In this document: positions 26,101-59,600 of the stretch, piece by piece | Layout: each line of letters begins with the position of its first letter | Numbering within the stretch: position 1 is the stretch's first letter | Origin: Chondrilla cf. caribensis | Lineage: Eukaryota > Porifera > Demospongiae > Chondrillida > Chondrillidae | Direction: 5' to 3' | Length of the DNA: 64,000 bases | Assembly: GCA_964020155.1 (NCBI GenBank) | Contig: OZ026557.1 | Location: 4,687,466-4,751,465 of the forward strand | The notes under the pieces: model-generated | What the model saw: only the letters and a program-made list of their open reading frames with translations | Database searches by the model: none | What the model was told of the DNA's origin: nothing | Made by a program: the position numbers and the translations under genes

Positions 26101-27527
26101 TTAATTATAAAACAAAACCACACAACCTAGCTGCTGGTGGTACTTGTAATGAGATTCATAGCCACAACTCACTTGGTTCATTAGGTGATTCCATCCACCA
26201 TGGTCTTCTTGTGATCTTTTGAAGGACTCAACATCCACAGACACTTTTACTCTATCTCTACACGCAATCGTAACATCTTCCTCTACTTCAGGTGGGAGAT
26301 TATGGGGAGCACCTGGGGGAGGGGATGAGGGAGTATTTGCACTGTGTGTGTACATGTGTTGTGTGTACATGTGTTGTGTGTGTGTGTGTGTGTGCGTGTG
26401 TGTGTGTGTGTGTGTGCATTTGTGTGTGTATGCATGTGTGTGTGAGTGTGTGCTAGAAGCTAATACTGTACAACCACACCTGCTACAGGGAGATGACCAG
26501 GATAGTACTGTCCACCATCTCCTGGTGTATCACACTTCAGATCAACCTTTCCTTTGTGGCCCAGTCTGTAGATGTTGCTGGTATATGATGACTCCCACTG
26601 AATCTCACCAACACTTCTCTGTACATGAACATCATCAGCAGTAAGCACACAGCTATTAGAGTGTGTGAAAGAGAGACTTACATAGCTCTCTGTACGCCAT
26701 CCTTTCAACACTTTGAGGATACCTGTATTACCAATACCTCCTATAAACAAACAAACAAACAGGTACATTATAAACAACAACACTAAAACTAAGCATGACA
26801 ATGTACTGCACACATCACAGCTTCATACCGTCCTGATTGCCCCAGCTCCAATCTTTACCTCTGGACACAACAGCACCTTTGAAGAATCCTTTAGCTTGGA
26901 CTATCCTAGATCCAGATCTAGCTGGAACTGGAATGCTAGGAACACAAATGGAAATGGGAATGAGGTATATGCAGATACATATGTTCCACAACTTGTTGTC
27001 TAATGTGAGTCATGTGACCTCACCCTTCACTGTCAGGAGAGTCATATCTGAGGAAGCGGTGCTCCAGAAAGTGTTTGTCACTCATGTAGCACTCAGTACA
27101 GAGGTCGTAGTCATAACAAGTGGCACACTTCCACCTCATCCCGTACAATGGAGACGTCTTGCAGCCATCACAGGTCACCGTCTGGTGAATGACACCTGGG
27201 AAATGAGTGGAAACGGTATTGGTGCTGCTAACCACGTACGGCGGGGTTTCCATGACACCAACAACCAACAACAACGTCAGATTCACCTGTTTGTGCGTTG
27301 TCAAACACTAGAAGGTCGTACTTCTCGTCGAAACCGCATCTGTAGTTAGACAACACACTGATGTCCCAACACACCTTGACCGTGGTACCGCTGGGAAAGG
27401 TTTCTTCCTCTTCAGGGACAGATTTCTTCACTTCTACTAACGTTCCAACATTCCCTTCTCCTCCATCCTGGTCCTCCCAGGACCAATCAGGTCCTCTAAC
27501 GACACGGACTCCAACTTCAATAGACAT
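20826..27527 (-). CDS. MIBL-C: Mind bomb-like E3 ubiquitin ligase, tandem copy 3
   Basis: The shortest copy in genomic length. Exons: MIB/HERC2-1 27287-27527; ZZ about 27026-27196; MIB/HERC2-2 about 26829-26941, 26682-26742, 26455-26648; MIB repeat 1 about 26174-26312 and 25932-26037; linker about 25390-25863 with the same 15-bp Ser/Thr repeat as B but fewer units; MIB repeat 2 about 25160-25258 and 24843-24978; ankyrin exons about 24588-24755, 24077-24183, 23741-23893, 23233-23364, 22751-22970; helical exon about 22190-22371; fused Thr/Pro-repeat and RING1 exon 21590-22046; RING2 21418-21520 and 21207-21290; RING3 20826-21049, ending HRIKLH and a stop. The C-terminal RING with its basic hydrophobic tail is typical of Mind bomb proteins. 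In the first repeat, Arg replaces Gly in the GDRVKV motif (ACRDRVKV), which may be tolerated. Start MSIEVG aligns with paralogs. Confidence 0.85.
22079..22155. repeat. (CA)n microsatellite in MIBL-C
   Basis: Uninterrupted CA tract in the intron before the RING1 exon; the homologous tract in B is interrupted. Confidence 0.9.
22390..22640. repeat. 26-bp intronic minisatellite, MIBL-C copy
   Basis: About nine to ten units of the CTAGTAGAGGTCCTACTGTA plus CACACA repeat. Confidence 0.9.
23049..23200. repeat. (CA)n microsatellite in MIBL-C
   Basis: CA tract with the same CAGACACACAGACAT interruptions as in MIBL-B at the homologous position. Confidence 0.9.
24296..24518. repeat. TGTACTGTRT minisatellite, MIBL-C copy
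   Basis: Third copy of the 10-bp repeat in the homologous intron. Confidence 0.88.
25525..25725 (-). repeat. 15-bp coding minisatellite in the MIBL-C linker exon
   Basis: About 13 units of the Ser/Thr-coding 15-bp repeat, fewer than in MIBL-B. Confidence 0.88.
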
Positions 27528-27926
27528 AAGACGCGGCGACAAAGGGGAGTTTCCCTTGGGAAATCCCTCACGTGGTTGCATTATGCTCCGAACTCAATGC
27601 TATCATCATTTGTGTGCCCCGCTCTACTTGAAACAGCAATGAAGTCTTCCTTCATTAATAATACTATATATTATTATGATTATTATCTTTGGATAACATT
27701 CCAATCAGTTTAATTTGCATATAAAATTATATATAAATGTTCCTCCTGTAGAATACTCCCATAATTAATCTTGTGATATTGTTGATGTTTATGCATTTCA
27801 ATATTAACTACAATGAAAAGGTCAACATTCAGGCCATGAAATAAACAATATCATACACACATACAACATAGAACATACAAAACAACAGTAACAACAACAA
27901 CAACAACATCCAATATCAATTAGCAG

Positions 27927-36481
<8,555 letters not shown>

Positions 36482-36780
36482 CGTGAATCAGCGCAGTATT
36501 GGCGGGGTTTCCCCGCGCAAATTCCCTCCCTTGCACGACGCCGACCAGACACAAATCCGTGCACAATCAAGCCAATAAGATCAAAGTGATGCTGAAAATG
36601 GTTAATGTTAATATTTGTAATTATAAGTATCATTACCTTTGCAAGTGTTCAGAAATGAAGAAGTACTATGTGGTTGCCAGATACAATAAATTTCTACTTC
36701 ACACTTCCATACAAGTAATTTCTATTGGAAAATGTGAAAGTTTGTCGAAAAATACAATTATCACAAAACTAGCAATGACA

Positions 36781-46937
<10,157 letters not shown>

Positions 46938-46966
46938 CGAAGTAACTCTGTTCCACGAAGTAATGA

Positions 46967-47687
46967 CGTCAGTTCTTGGAAGGGATTTTCCATTCAAAAG
47001 TACCTTACCATTGCGTCTGACCGCCATATTATGACGTAATGCGTCGTAGCAAGGGCAAATTCCATTATACAGTTCGGCATAATAAAATACACTCGAAAAC
47101 AATGAAAAAATATATATACATACACATTAAAAATTTTTATCGCTAAGGCTAATTTATAAAATTTGCAATAAAATGTCGCTGTATGCCTTGTTGATTGTCC
47201 CTTCCACTTTATACGCATTGACCATGGGGTGGTGAGAGATGTGATGGAAATGACAAGCACATTTTCCGTGCAAATACTGCTTGAATCATGAAGAAGTCAT
47301 CCAAAAGATGTCTATGACCTTGTAACCGTCAGTTCTTGGAAGGGATTTTCCATTCAAAAGTACCTTACCATTGAGTCTGACTGCCATATTATGACGTAAT
47401 GCGTCGTAGCAAGGGCAAATTCCATTATACAGTTCGGCATAATAAAATACACTCAAAAACAATGAAATATATATATATATATATACATTAAAAATTTTTT
47501 CGATAAGGCTAATTTATAAAATTTGCAATAAAATGTCGCTATATGCCTTGTTGATTGTCCCTTCCACTTTATATACATTGGCCATGGGGTGGTGAGAGAT
47601 GTGATGGAAATGACAAGCACATTTTCCGTGCAAATACTGCTTGAATCGCGAAGAAGTCATCCAAAAGGTGTCTATAACCTTGTAACC
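46967..47687. repeat. 360-bp tandem duplication of the PC-esterase 3' end
   Basis: 46967-47326 and 47327-47687 are near-identical direct copies with a 360-bp offset. The right copy contains the real C-terminus and stop (47514) of the PC-esterase gene. The left copy contains the matching but disconnected C-terminal coding sequence plus 3' flank, and ends about 30 bp before the MIBL-E start codon. The MIBL-E upstream region is therefore made of its neighbour's 3' end. Confidence 0.9.
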
Positions 47688-49175
47688 ATAGCTGAGGGCT
47701 TGTTCAACCAGTCTTTCATTCAAGGTTGCCACCTTCTCCTGTTCCTCTAAAGTACGGAACAGCATGCCAGCCGCTGGGACATTGAATCCTGTACCATATC
47801 CCTTAACAACCACATCAATGCCCGTCAGATCTCTCTTTTTCAGTTGGTCCCTCAGTTCCTGCAAAAATCCCATATCAAGCCACTGTACACCACCTGTGAT
47901 GAGTATTGTGTTACTATTGTTTTGAAAGGGGCCAAAATTCGAAAATAGTGTCCCCAGAGAATTTTTCCTTTCCTCTGGGGGTAACCAAAACTGAGGATAG
48001 TATACGTAAATGAATTTAGTAGCATGGAAATTCACATTGTCCAGGACAACGTGATCATGTACAACCCTCCACTCATTCAGAGTGGTGTTAATCTTTTCAA
48101 TGATGTAATACATCATCCCTCTGAGGGTGGAGTCACCAAAAAATACCAGGGTTTTACCCTTCAGAGCCTCTTTCAAGTCACGGATATTCAAACTGACTGA
48201 ATAGGAACATTCGTCAGTTGTCCACTTTGCTAGCTCCCAGAAACAGCTCTGCTTGTTAGCGCAGTCCTGACAAGGCAAAGTCCAGTGACCCCGATGGTGG
48301 CCATTTGTACACGGCCGTTTGCTGTTGAGTCTATCCACAGCTTCCTGCCAAGTCATGAGCAATTCCCCTTCCGACACCAACCCACAGGGATGCTCTGCAT
48401 CGAGCTTCATATCACAATCTTGATACAGTGTGCATATGCTATATTTTTGTGAAATACTGAAGTTTCCGGGTTGGGGCATACGTGGGTCGCGGTGTATGAT
48501 GAGGTAGTACTTACTGTACACCCATTGCTTGCTGTGACTGTCATCTGTGACATACAGAGCAATCGCACTTTGCCCTGCCTCCAATGTCCACATTGATGAA
48601 TTAATTGGACCATCCTTACTACCAATTCTTACATTCTTTCCACAACTGCAAGGTCTAGCTTCTATTCTGATTGGGGTACTATCCAGCGTGTATGTTACAT
48701 CCATTCGCAAAACCTGTGGGTCGAACGCCTTTCGCCACAATCCATTCGGAGTTAGCTTCACCGAGCATATTAAAGACTTTACATCCTCGTCATACGAGCA
48801 GAGCGACTTTGGAGAGTTAAATGTTGAGAAACGGTTAGTGAGAGGGTCATCGAGTCCTCTATTGTCGTACTCTTTCCTCGCAAACTCCACTTCTTCGTGC
48901 GACTGACTGTTGTCCTCCATCAACACGAAAGGGTCTAGGTCGTGAGCGTGCCGTGACTGAGTTGCGGGAAGCCGAGTTCTCTCATCCAACACGGCCGATG
49001 CCACTTGGTCTGCAATAACATCTTTGGCTTCAAAAGTCACTCTGCTACCGTTAAAGTACATAACGACAATCTCCGCGGGAGTCTCGCTTAATCTCTGATA
49101 AACAGTTAAGAGGACGAAAAAAGAGCAAAAAACAACGACGAACCAGCATTGCCTGAGGTAGCTACGGGCCGCCAT
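47514..49175 (-). CDS. CPED1/NXPE-like PC-esterase, type II membrane protein
   Basis: One uninterrupted frame of 553 residues from the Met of MAARSYLRQCW (an upstream in-frame ATG at 49220 would add 15). A hydrophobic segment close to the N-terminus (WFVVVFCSFFVLLTVY) predicts a signal anchor with the rest in the Golgi lumen or outside the cell. The middle is Cys-containing and beta-rich. The C-terminal third has the PC-esterase (GDSL-like) signature FFGDSTLRG with the putative nucleophile Ser, then ITGGVQWL, and a late His-rich stretch that could supply the acid-base residues. Families of this type (CPED1, NXPE, TBL) are predicted glycan O-acetyl-transfer or esterase enzymes; the substrate is unknown. 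GDST-RGMMYY is closer to what I recall of CPED1 than of NXPE. Its lack of introns contrasts with its neighbours. The start faces the 49256 gene at 80 bp. Confidence 0.75.
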   Translation of the reverse strand: MAARSYLRQCWFVVVFCSFFVLLTVYQRLSETPAEIVVMYFNGSRVTFEAKDVIADQVASAVLDERTRLPATQSRHAHDLDPFVLMEDNSQSHEEVEFARKEYDNRGLDDPLTNRFSTFNSPKSLCSYDEDVKSLICSVKLTPNGLWRKAFDPQVLRMDVTYTLDSTPIRIEARPCSCGKNVRIGSKDGPINSSMWTLEAGQSAIALYVTDDSHSKQWVYSKYYLIIHRDPRMPQPGNFSISQKYSICTLYQDCDMKLDAEHPCGLVSEGELLMTWQEAVDRLNSKRPCTNGHHRGHWTLPCQDCANKQSCFWELAKWTTDECSYSVSLNIRDLKEALKGKTLVFFGDSTLRGMMYYIIEKINTTLNEWRVVHDHVVLDNVNFHATKFIYVYYPQFWLPPEERKNSLGTLFSNFGPFQNNSNTILITGGVQWLDMGFLQELRDQLKKRDLTGIDVVVKGYGTGFNVPAAGMLFRTLEEQEKVATLNERLVEQALSYGYKVIDTFWMTSSRFKQYLHGKCACHFHHISHHPMANVYKVEGTINKAYSDILLQIL

Positions 49176-49255
49176 GTTCTCGCTCGTGAATCTAATTATC
49201 GCAACTGCAGTGTGTGACACGCCCTCCGCGGCTCATCCCATAACAGAGGACCACC
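49176..49255. promoter_or_regulatory. Divergent promoter between PC-esterase and small membrane protein
   Basis: Only 80 bp separate the two start codons (35 bp if the PC-esterase uses its upstream ATG). The two 5' leaders must be very short or overlap, so both genes probably share a bidirectional core promoter. No TATA box was seen. Confidence 0.55.
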
Positions 49256-50398
49256 ATGAGCGAGGAAGGCTCGATAAGTATTTCCACAGACGCAGTTGTC
49301 GGTATTGTTGTCGGTGGAGTCGTTATAGGCTTGATAATACTGATAATAGTCGGGACTTTATTTTTCTTTTGGGCACTGAACAGATGGGGAAAGTATGTTT
49401 GGAAAATATCACATTTGTCGTGTTGTTGTTGTTTGTTTACTGCTACTGAATGCAGAGATTTCGTGTGGGAATGGGCTATCGCGAAGCCTCAGTTTTAATT
49501 CCTGGTTAATATGAATGATTGTTTTATTTAGCAATTCTCCAATGCAAACTACACCTCCCTAGTTGATACCCTTTACTGGTTCGTACACACTCCTGGTTAG
49601 TACACACTGCTGGTTAGTACACACTCCCGGTTAGTACACACTCCTGGTTAGTACACACTCGTGATTAGTACACACTCCTGGTTAGTACACACTCCTGGTT
49701 AGTACACACTCCTGGTTAGTACACACTCCTGGTTAGTACACACTCCTGGTTAGTACACACTCCTGGTTAGTACACACTCCTGGTTAGCACACACTCCCGG
49801 TTAGTACACACTCCTGGTTAGTACACACTCCTGGTTAGTAAACACTCCTGGTTAGTACACACTCCTGGTTAGTGCACACTCCTGGTTAGTACACACTCCT
49901 GCATCGGTTGTGCATAATTGTAGTGAATAGTCTTAGAAGTACACTAGTAGGAACTAGTGTAGTCCTCCTGTCAAGTGCTGTTGTCTATCCTCATTTTGTT
50001 ACAGTAGCGATGATGTATTTTCAGACGAACGAGCTCGAAGGAGACAACTAGCTCAAAATGTTAGCGGACGAAGCATGTTATTTGAAGACAAAAACAGAAT
50101 CCCAGTGGTTAAGGTTTCAAGAAGACCGTCCACAAAGACATTTTTCAATTCAAGATGCAGTAGCGAGACTACTAACATGGACAGTAGATTATACTCAAAC
50201 ACAACAGCTGACCCTCAACGTATAGTAATGAATTCTCCAGAAGGCGCTCTGAATCCACTGTTTGCCGGAGGGATGGTTCCTCATGGCCTGGAGAGAGGGG
50301 AGTCATTCTACCACAACCGAGTGGAAAACCGTCCCGTCAGAGCACCTGTTGGAATACAGGACAGTGAATCAGACGATTCATGGAGCCCCTATGACTAA
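49256..50398 (+). CDS. Small single-pass membrane protein, two exons, 176 residues
   Basis: Exon 1 is 49256-49392 and exon 2 is 50005-50398; joining AA|T gives Asn and keeps the frame. The start has a strong context (ACCACCATGA). A short acidic N-terminus (MSEEGSISISTD) precedes one long hydrophobic helix, VVGIVVGGVVIGLIILIIVG and following residues, with Gly-x3-Gly spacing suited to helix packing. A charged tail follows (SDDVFSDERARRRQL), then a Ser/Asn-rich region, ending DSESDDSWSPYD. There is no cleavable signal peptide, so a type III orientation with a cytoplasmic tail is likely. I do not recognise the family. The acidic Ser-rich C-terminus could be phosphorylated. The intron holds the 17-bp minisatellite. 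Confidence 0.7.
49575..49905. repeat. 17-bp minisatellite, inverted relative to the MIBL-E array
   Basis: About 19 units of GGTTAGTACACACTCCT, the reverse complement of the 45465-46310 unit. It lies in the intron of the small membrane protein gene. Confidence 0.93.
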
Positions 50399-50406
50399 GA
50401 ACTACA

Positions 50407-50423
<17 letters not shown>

Positions 50424-50479
<56 letters not shown>
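50424..50479. repeat. (TA)n microsatellite
   Basis: About 28 TA units just after the stop of the small membrane protein gene, preceded by a short CA run. Confidence 0.95.
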
Positions 50480-50480
<1 letters not shown>

Positions 50481-50633
50481 CTTTGTTTATTTACCCGTCT
50501 TTCTATATTTATGCCATTACTTGTGTACATTTTGTATTTTAACCCGAGATATTATTTACGAGTCTGTAAGTCATCCACATATCCAATTTGTTAAATTGGA
50601 GTCAAACTTGAAAAAAACAGTTGCTGGGGTAAA

Positions 50634-55097
<4,464 letters not shown>

Positions 55098-55362
55098 AAT
55101 TCGGAGTGTGACATGACTCAGATTATACCATTCTCTGATTAAGATACTTACTCACGGTTGATTGTATGCATGTATGTACTTGTGTGCTTATTTTACGAGG
55201 TACAGCACACTTATTAATTTCGATATAGTATCAATTTGAGGCATGAAGATGGAGCAATTGATAGGACTACATACCAGGTATTCAACAGTAGAGTTCACCT
55301 GATGTTCACCAGGGACATACCTATAGCATACATGCATGCATGTACGTATATGCAAATGTATG
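55098..55362. other. CDK11 3' flank
   Basis: AT-rich sequence with no gene seen; no canonical AATAAA was found just after the stop. Confidence 0.5.
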
Positions 55363-55470
55363 TAAAAGATACATTATGGACCTTACATTCGTGTGTGAAT
55401 ACATTATGGACCTTACGTTCGTATGTGAATACATTATGGACCTTACATTCGTATGTGAATACATTATGGA
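55363..55470. repeat. 30-bp tandem repeat
   Basis: Four units of ACATTATGGACCTTACATTC plus GTATGTGAAT at the entry to the satellite region. Confidence 0.85.
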
Positions 55471-55489
55471 CCTAGGATGTAGAAAGATG

Positions 55490-56570
55490 GGAATAGTTTC
55501 ATAGGTTAGCTCACATCAACAGCTAGGTCTGGTAAATATATCATGATGACACCATAGACACTCTAAAGTTTAGAGTGTCTATGATGACACACACCATCTA
55601 CCACTTTCCTATACTCTCCCATACATTGAAATAATATTAAGCACCTCCGAATGTAGCTAGTGGTAAATGCAACATACAGAGATGTGAGTTGTTTCATATG
55701 TTAGTTCATGTCTCAAGCTAGGTCTGGTAAAAATATCACATTGACACACCCTCGTTTATATGAGCTATTCAAAAAGGTGCTTAGCATTTATTTCTCCCAT
55801 ATTCCCCCATACATTGAAATAATATTAAGCACCTCCGAATGTACCTAGTGGTAAAGGAACATACGGAGATGGGAATTGTTTCATATGTTAGTTCACATCT
55901 CAAGCTAGGTCTGGTAAAAATATCAAGTTGACACACCTACCTTTCCATGAGCTATTCAAAAAGGTGTTTAGCGTTTATTTCTCCTATACTCTCCCGTACA
56001 TTAGCAAAATATTAAGCACCTCCAAATGTAGCTAGAGTAACAGCCTACATACGGAGATAGGAGTTGTTTCATATGTTAGTTCATGTCCCCAGGTAGATCT
56101 GATAAGAATATCAAGTTGACACGCCTACCTTTCCATGAGCTATTCAAAAAGGTGCTTAGCATTTATTTCTCCATAACTCTCCCATACATTGACAAAATAT
56201 TAAACAACTCCGAATGTAGCTAGAGTTACGGGCAACATACGGAGATGGGAGTTGTTTCATATGTTAGTTCATGTCTCTAGCTAGGTCTAATAGAAATATC
56301 AGGTTGACACGCCCACTTTCTCATGAGATATTCAAAAAGGTGCTTAGTGTTTATTTCTCCTATCCTCTCCCATACATTGACAAAATATTAAACAACTCTG
56401 AATGTAGCTAGAGTTACGGGCAACATACGGAGATGGGAGTTGTTTCATATGCTAGTTCATGTCCCTAGCGAAGTTTGGTGAAAATATCAAATTGACACAC
56501 CTCCTTTCCCATGAGTTATGCAAAAAGGTGCTTAAGATTATATTTTCCTACGTATTCTCTCCCATGCGTA
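55490..56570. repeat. 188-bp satellite, left block, six units
   Basis: GTTTCATATG-type markers recur at 55497, 55691, 55878, 56066, 56253 and 56442 (spacing 187-194). Units share GGTTGACACGCC, CATGAGCTATTCAAAAAGGT and CTCTCCCATACATTG. It is a diverged relative of the block at 63235-64000. Confidence 0.9.
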
Positions 56571-56639
56571 CTTTAATATGAGCATAAACTCTCTATACTA
56601 CGTAACCGTATAGAGTGTCTATGGTATGAGCATTCCAAT

Positions 56640-59600
56640 ATAAGTGTATTATGTCTGTTAGGCCGCCGATTGAAAATTCTCCCAAGTGTCCATATGGCAC
56701 GTATAATATTGCATATACTTTTGTATGTACATTTCAATAGAAGTGTAATATTCCTTGTGGTGATCACTCAGGTGATTTGATATCACGTTGCTGGTCACCA
56801 AGGGCTGCCCAGTGTCCGTGACAAACTCACCAACACAATTTCGGATACATACAAACCGTCCTGAGTGTGCTATGGGCCTCGTGGTGACAAGCAAAAAATG
56901 CCAATTTTTATGCTTGTCACCACGACCTCTCATGTGTGCACATAATGCATCATAGATCTAATACCAATGCACGGACACACTCCTGGAACTAATATGGTCC
57001 TTGTGATAACAAAAATGATTGATTTTGTTGCTAATAAAAATTTCCCCATGTGTCATATGGCACATATTGTTATACATTTGTATGTACATTTCAATAGAAG
57101 TGTAATATTCCTTGTGGTGATCACTCAGGTGATTTGATATCACGTTGCTGGTCACCAAGGGCTGCCCAGTGTCCGTGACAAACTCACCAACACAATTTCG
57201 GATGCATACAAACCGTCCTGAGTGTGCTATGGGCCTCGTGGTGACAAGCAAAAAAATGTCAATTTTTATGCTTGTCACCACGACCTCTCATGTGTGCACA
57301 TAATGCATTATAGCTCTAATACGAAAGCACGGACACACTCCTGGAACTAATACGGTCCTTGTGATAACAAAAATGATAGGTTTTGTTGCTAATAAAAATT
57401 CCCCCATATGTCCATATGGCACATAGTGTTATACATTTGTATGTACATTTCAATAGAAGTGTAATACTCCTTGTGGTGATTACTCAGGTGATTTGACACC
57501 ACCTTGCTGGTCACCAAGGGCTGCCCAGTGTCCGTGACAAACTCACCAACACAATTTCGGATGCATACAAACCGTCCTGAGTGTGCTATGGGCCACGTGG
57601 TGACAAGCAAAAAAATGTCAATTTTTATGCTTGTCACCACGACCTCTCATGTGTGCATATAATGCATTATAGCTCTAATACGAATGCACGGACACACTCC
57701 TGGAACTAATACGGTCCTTTTATAACAAAAATGATAGGTTTTGTTGCTAATAAAAATTTCCCCATGTGTCCATATGGCACATAGTGTTATACATTTGTAT
57801 GTACATTTCAATAGAAGTGTAATATTCCTTGTGGTGATCACTCAGGTGATTTGACACCACCTTGCCGGTCACCAAGGGCTGCCCAGTGTCCGTGACAAAC
57901 TCACCAACACACTTTCGGATGCATACAAACCGTCCTGAGTGTGCTATGGGCCTCGTGGTGACAAGCAAAAAAATGTCAATTTTTATGCTTGTCACCACGA
58001 CCTCTCATGTGTGCATATAATGCATTATAGCTCTAATACGAATGCACGGACACACTCCTGGAACTAATACGGTCCTTTTATAACAAAAATGATAGGTTTT
58101 GTTGCTAATAAAAATTTCCCCATGTGTCCATATGGCACATAGTGTTATACATTTGTATGTACATTTCAATAGAAGTGTAATATTCCTTGTGGTGATCACT
58201 CAGGTGATTTGACACCACCTTGCCGGTCACCAAGGGCTGCCCAGTGTCCGTGACAAACTCACCAACACAATTTCGGATGCATACAAACCGTCCTGAGTGT
58301 GCTATGGGCCTCGTGGTGACAAGCAAAAAAATGTCGATTTTTATGCTTGTCACCACGACCTCTCCTGTGTGCACATAATGCATTATAGCTCTAATACAAA
58401 AGCACGGACACACTCCTGGAACTAATACGGTCCTTGTGATAACAAAAATGATAGGTTTTGTTGCTAATAAAAATTCCCCCATATGTCCATATGGCACATA
58501 GCATTATACATTTGTATGTACATTTCAATAGAAGTGTAATACTCCTTGTGGTGATTACTCAGGTGATTTGACACCACCTTGCTGGTCACCAAGGGCTGCC
58601 CAGTGTCCGTGACAAACTCACCAACACAATTTCGGATGCATACAAACCGTCCTGAGTGTGCTATGGGCCTCGTGGTGACAAGCAAAAAATGTCAATTTTT
58701 ATGCTTGTCACCACGACCTCTCCTGTGTGCACATAATGCATCATAGATCTAATACGAATGCACGGACATACTCCTGGAACTAATACGGTCCTTTTGATAA
58801 CAAAAATGTTAGGTTTTGTTGCTAATAAAAATTCCCCCAGGTGTCCATATGGCACATAGCATTATACATTTGTATGTACATTTCAATAGAAGTGTAATAT
58901 TCCTTGTGGTGATAACTCAGGTGATTTGACACAACCTTGCTGGTCACCAAGGGCTGCCCAGTGTCCGTGACAAACTCGCCAACACATTTTCGGATGCATA
59001 CAAACCGTCCTGAGTGTGCTATGGGCCTCGTGGTGACAAGCAAAAAATGTCAATTTTTATGCTTGTCACCACGACCTCTCCTGTGTGCGCATAATGCATC
59101 ATAGATCTAATACGAAAGCACGGACATACTCCTGGAACTAATACGGTCCTTTTGATAACAAAAATGTTAGGTTTTGTTGCTAATAAAAATTCCCCCAGGT
59201 GTCCATATGGCACATAGCATTATACATTTGTATGTACATTTCAATAGAAGTGTAATAATCCTTTTGGTGATTACTCAGGTGATTTTACACCACCTTGCTG
59301 GTCACCAAGGGCTGCCCAGTGTCCGTGACAAACTCACCAACACAATTTCGGATACATACAAACCGTCCTGAGTGTGCTATGGGCCTCGTGGTGACAAGCA
59401 AAAAATGCCAATTTTTATGCTTGTCACCACGACCTCTCATGTGTGCACATAATGCATCATAGATCTAATACCAATGCACGGACACACTCCTGGAACTAAT
59501 ATGGTCCTTTTGATAACAAAAATGATTGATTTTGTTGCTAATAAAAATTTCCCCATGTGTCATATGGCACATAGTGTTATACATTTGTATGTACATTTCA

